This document shows positions 63,231-64,000 of a stretch of 64,000 bases of DNA, piece after piece. The position numbers and the translations under genes were made by a program. Below the pieces are notes generated by a model, which did no database searches, was not told where the DNA came from, and was given only the letters and a program-made list of their open reading frames with translations. Origin of the DNA: Bacteroidetes bacterium HLUCCA01 (GTDB lineage Bacteria; Bacteroidota; Rhodothermia; Balneolales; HLUCCA01); NCBI GenBank assembly GCA_001314545.1, contig LIHN01000017.1, positions 125,181 through 189,180 on the forward strand. Direction: 5' to 3'. Each line of letters begins with the position of its first letter. Positions within the stretch are counted from its first letter, which is position 1.

Positions 63231-64000
63231 TTAGGGGTCATCGGTTAAATTTTCAATGATAGATTCTCCAAAGAATACTTCTTTGGGGGTTAAATAGCCA
63301 AGTTTTTTGCGGGGTCTGTTGTTACGTGTTTCACAAATCTGTCTGAGTTCTTTAGGTTGAACGAATTGCGCGTTTCTTGGGCAGATACTGCCTGACCAGA
63401 TTATTAAGCTGCTCGATGCGTGCGGATTCGTTGGTTTGATACGGAAAACAGAACCAAACCTCCATTAAGATAGCGTGCTGTCTGCTGATGATGCGCAAAC
63501 TCCGGACCATTGTCGTTGGTCATTGAGTTCATGCCAACACGAACGTCTTTAAGTAGTTTTCTGGTACCAATATGGGTGTTATGAGGTGTTTTACGGTGAA
63601 TTTGTGCTAACCAGCAATAGCTCGACTTCCGGTCCACAATGCTCAGAATGGCCCCTTTTTTTGCAGGTCCTACGATGGTGTCACGTTCCAAATTACCGAT
63701 TCACTCCAGTTTATCTACACAATCGGGACGCTGGTCAATAAACCGGCGGTTTTAATAATACTACGCAAGGTTTTGGTAGTGTTACGTTTTTTTGGCCTTC
63801 TTTCTTCCCGTTCTCAGGTAGGTGTACAAACGGCCACCATCGGCAGCATTCTGATAAATATGGCGGTACACGGTCATGTGACTTATGTTCATGTGGTTTC
63901 CGTACTCCAGGCACAGTCTTGGACCGATTCTGGCAGGTTCAAGTCCTGTTTTTTTGAGCAATTGAATGCATATATCGTATAATTCGGCTTTAAAACGATA
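63231..64000 (-). pseudogene. IS30-family transposase, decayed and frameshifted, cut by window end
   Basis: Read on the minus strand, pieces of an IS30 transposase appear in order: ISHMTVYRHIYQNAADGGRL, RFIDQRPDCVDKLE, NLERDTIVGPAKKGAILSIV, MNSMTNDNGPEFAHHQ (with DDE-type Asp/Glu residues), then in another frame FPYQTNESARIEQLNNLVRQ and in a third PRKKLGYLTPKEVFFGE, stopping at TAA (63231-63233). At least two frameshifts and several stops make it non-functional. It continues past the window edge. It abuts the AT-rich 3' part of the giant gene, pointing to a recombination-prone junction. Confidence 0.88.

Overview
The window is almost wholly a chemotaxis and flagellum locus from a Gram-negative bacterium: P-ring (flgI) and L-ring (flgH) genes are both present, so there is an outer membrane. 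Most of it has an even, moderately high G+C by eye. The mix of CheD with two CheX-like phosphatases, a CZB chemoreceptor, FliY-like FliN and a sigma-54/sigma-28 hierarchy is compatible with an FCB-group organism (Balneolota/Rhodothermota-like is my best guess), but nothing in the window proves the lineage.

Layout. (1) 1-2471, minus strand: a light-response/DNA-repair cluster of a YtxH-like membrane protein, a cryptochrome/photolyase, a 49-residue DUF2256 zinc-ribbon protein, and the N-terminal part of a CRY-DASH-type photolyase that runs off the edge. (2) 3102-16592: signalling genes. These are a receiver-histidine kinase hybrid, an unknown 167-aa protein, a zinc-binding-domain chemoreceptor, then cheY-cheX-cheA-cheW-cheR-cheD-cheY-cheX-cheB, and a convergent FlrB/FleS-like PAS kinase. 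(3) 16960-36102, plus strand: flgBC, a 75-aa unknown, fliEFGHIJ, ylxF/motE-like, fliK, flgD, flgE, motAB, fliLMNOPQR. (4) 36304-43054, minus strand: flhB-flhA-flhF-flhG, a small membrane protein, fliA. (5) 43388-50839, plus strand: flgF flgG flgA flgH flgI flgJ flgN flgK flgL. (6) 51048-56903: a GT2-like/TPR protein, an FlrC/FleR-type sigma-54 activator, then fliS-fliD-fliT-flgM on the minus strand. (7) 57320-63157: one 1945-codon gene fusing TPRs, an O-GlcNAc-transferase-like GT41 domain, an FkbM methyltransferase, a nucleotidyltransferase-like domain and a kinase-like domain. Its last third is strongly AT-rich. (8) 63231-64000: a decayed IS30-family transposase.

Regulation can be read from the DNA. 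Good -24/-12 (sigma-54) sites precede cheY, flgB, flgE, flgF, flhB (the last two divergent and back-to-back) and the giant fusion gene. The only NtrC-type activator here has a GAFTGA loop. GCCGATAA-type (sigma-28/FliA) sites precede the chemoreceptor, the 167-aa unknown, motA, the fliT-flgM pair, the GT2/TPR gene and the PAS kinase. In three of these the -10 box ends only 7-11 nt before the start codon, suggesting leaderless or near-leaderless late messages. No flagellin gene is in the window.

Most notable points: the giant putative glycan-modification fusion under a sigma-54 promoter, with a probable composition junction inside it; a FliM that lacks the N-terminal CheY-P docking peptide; 21-residue tandem repeats in the FliK ruler region; a PAS kinase with a degenerate ATP-binding box; and the apparently leaderless sigma-28 promoters.
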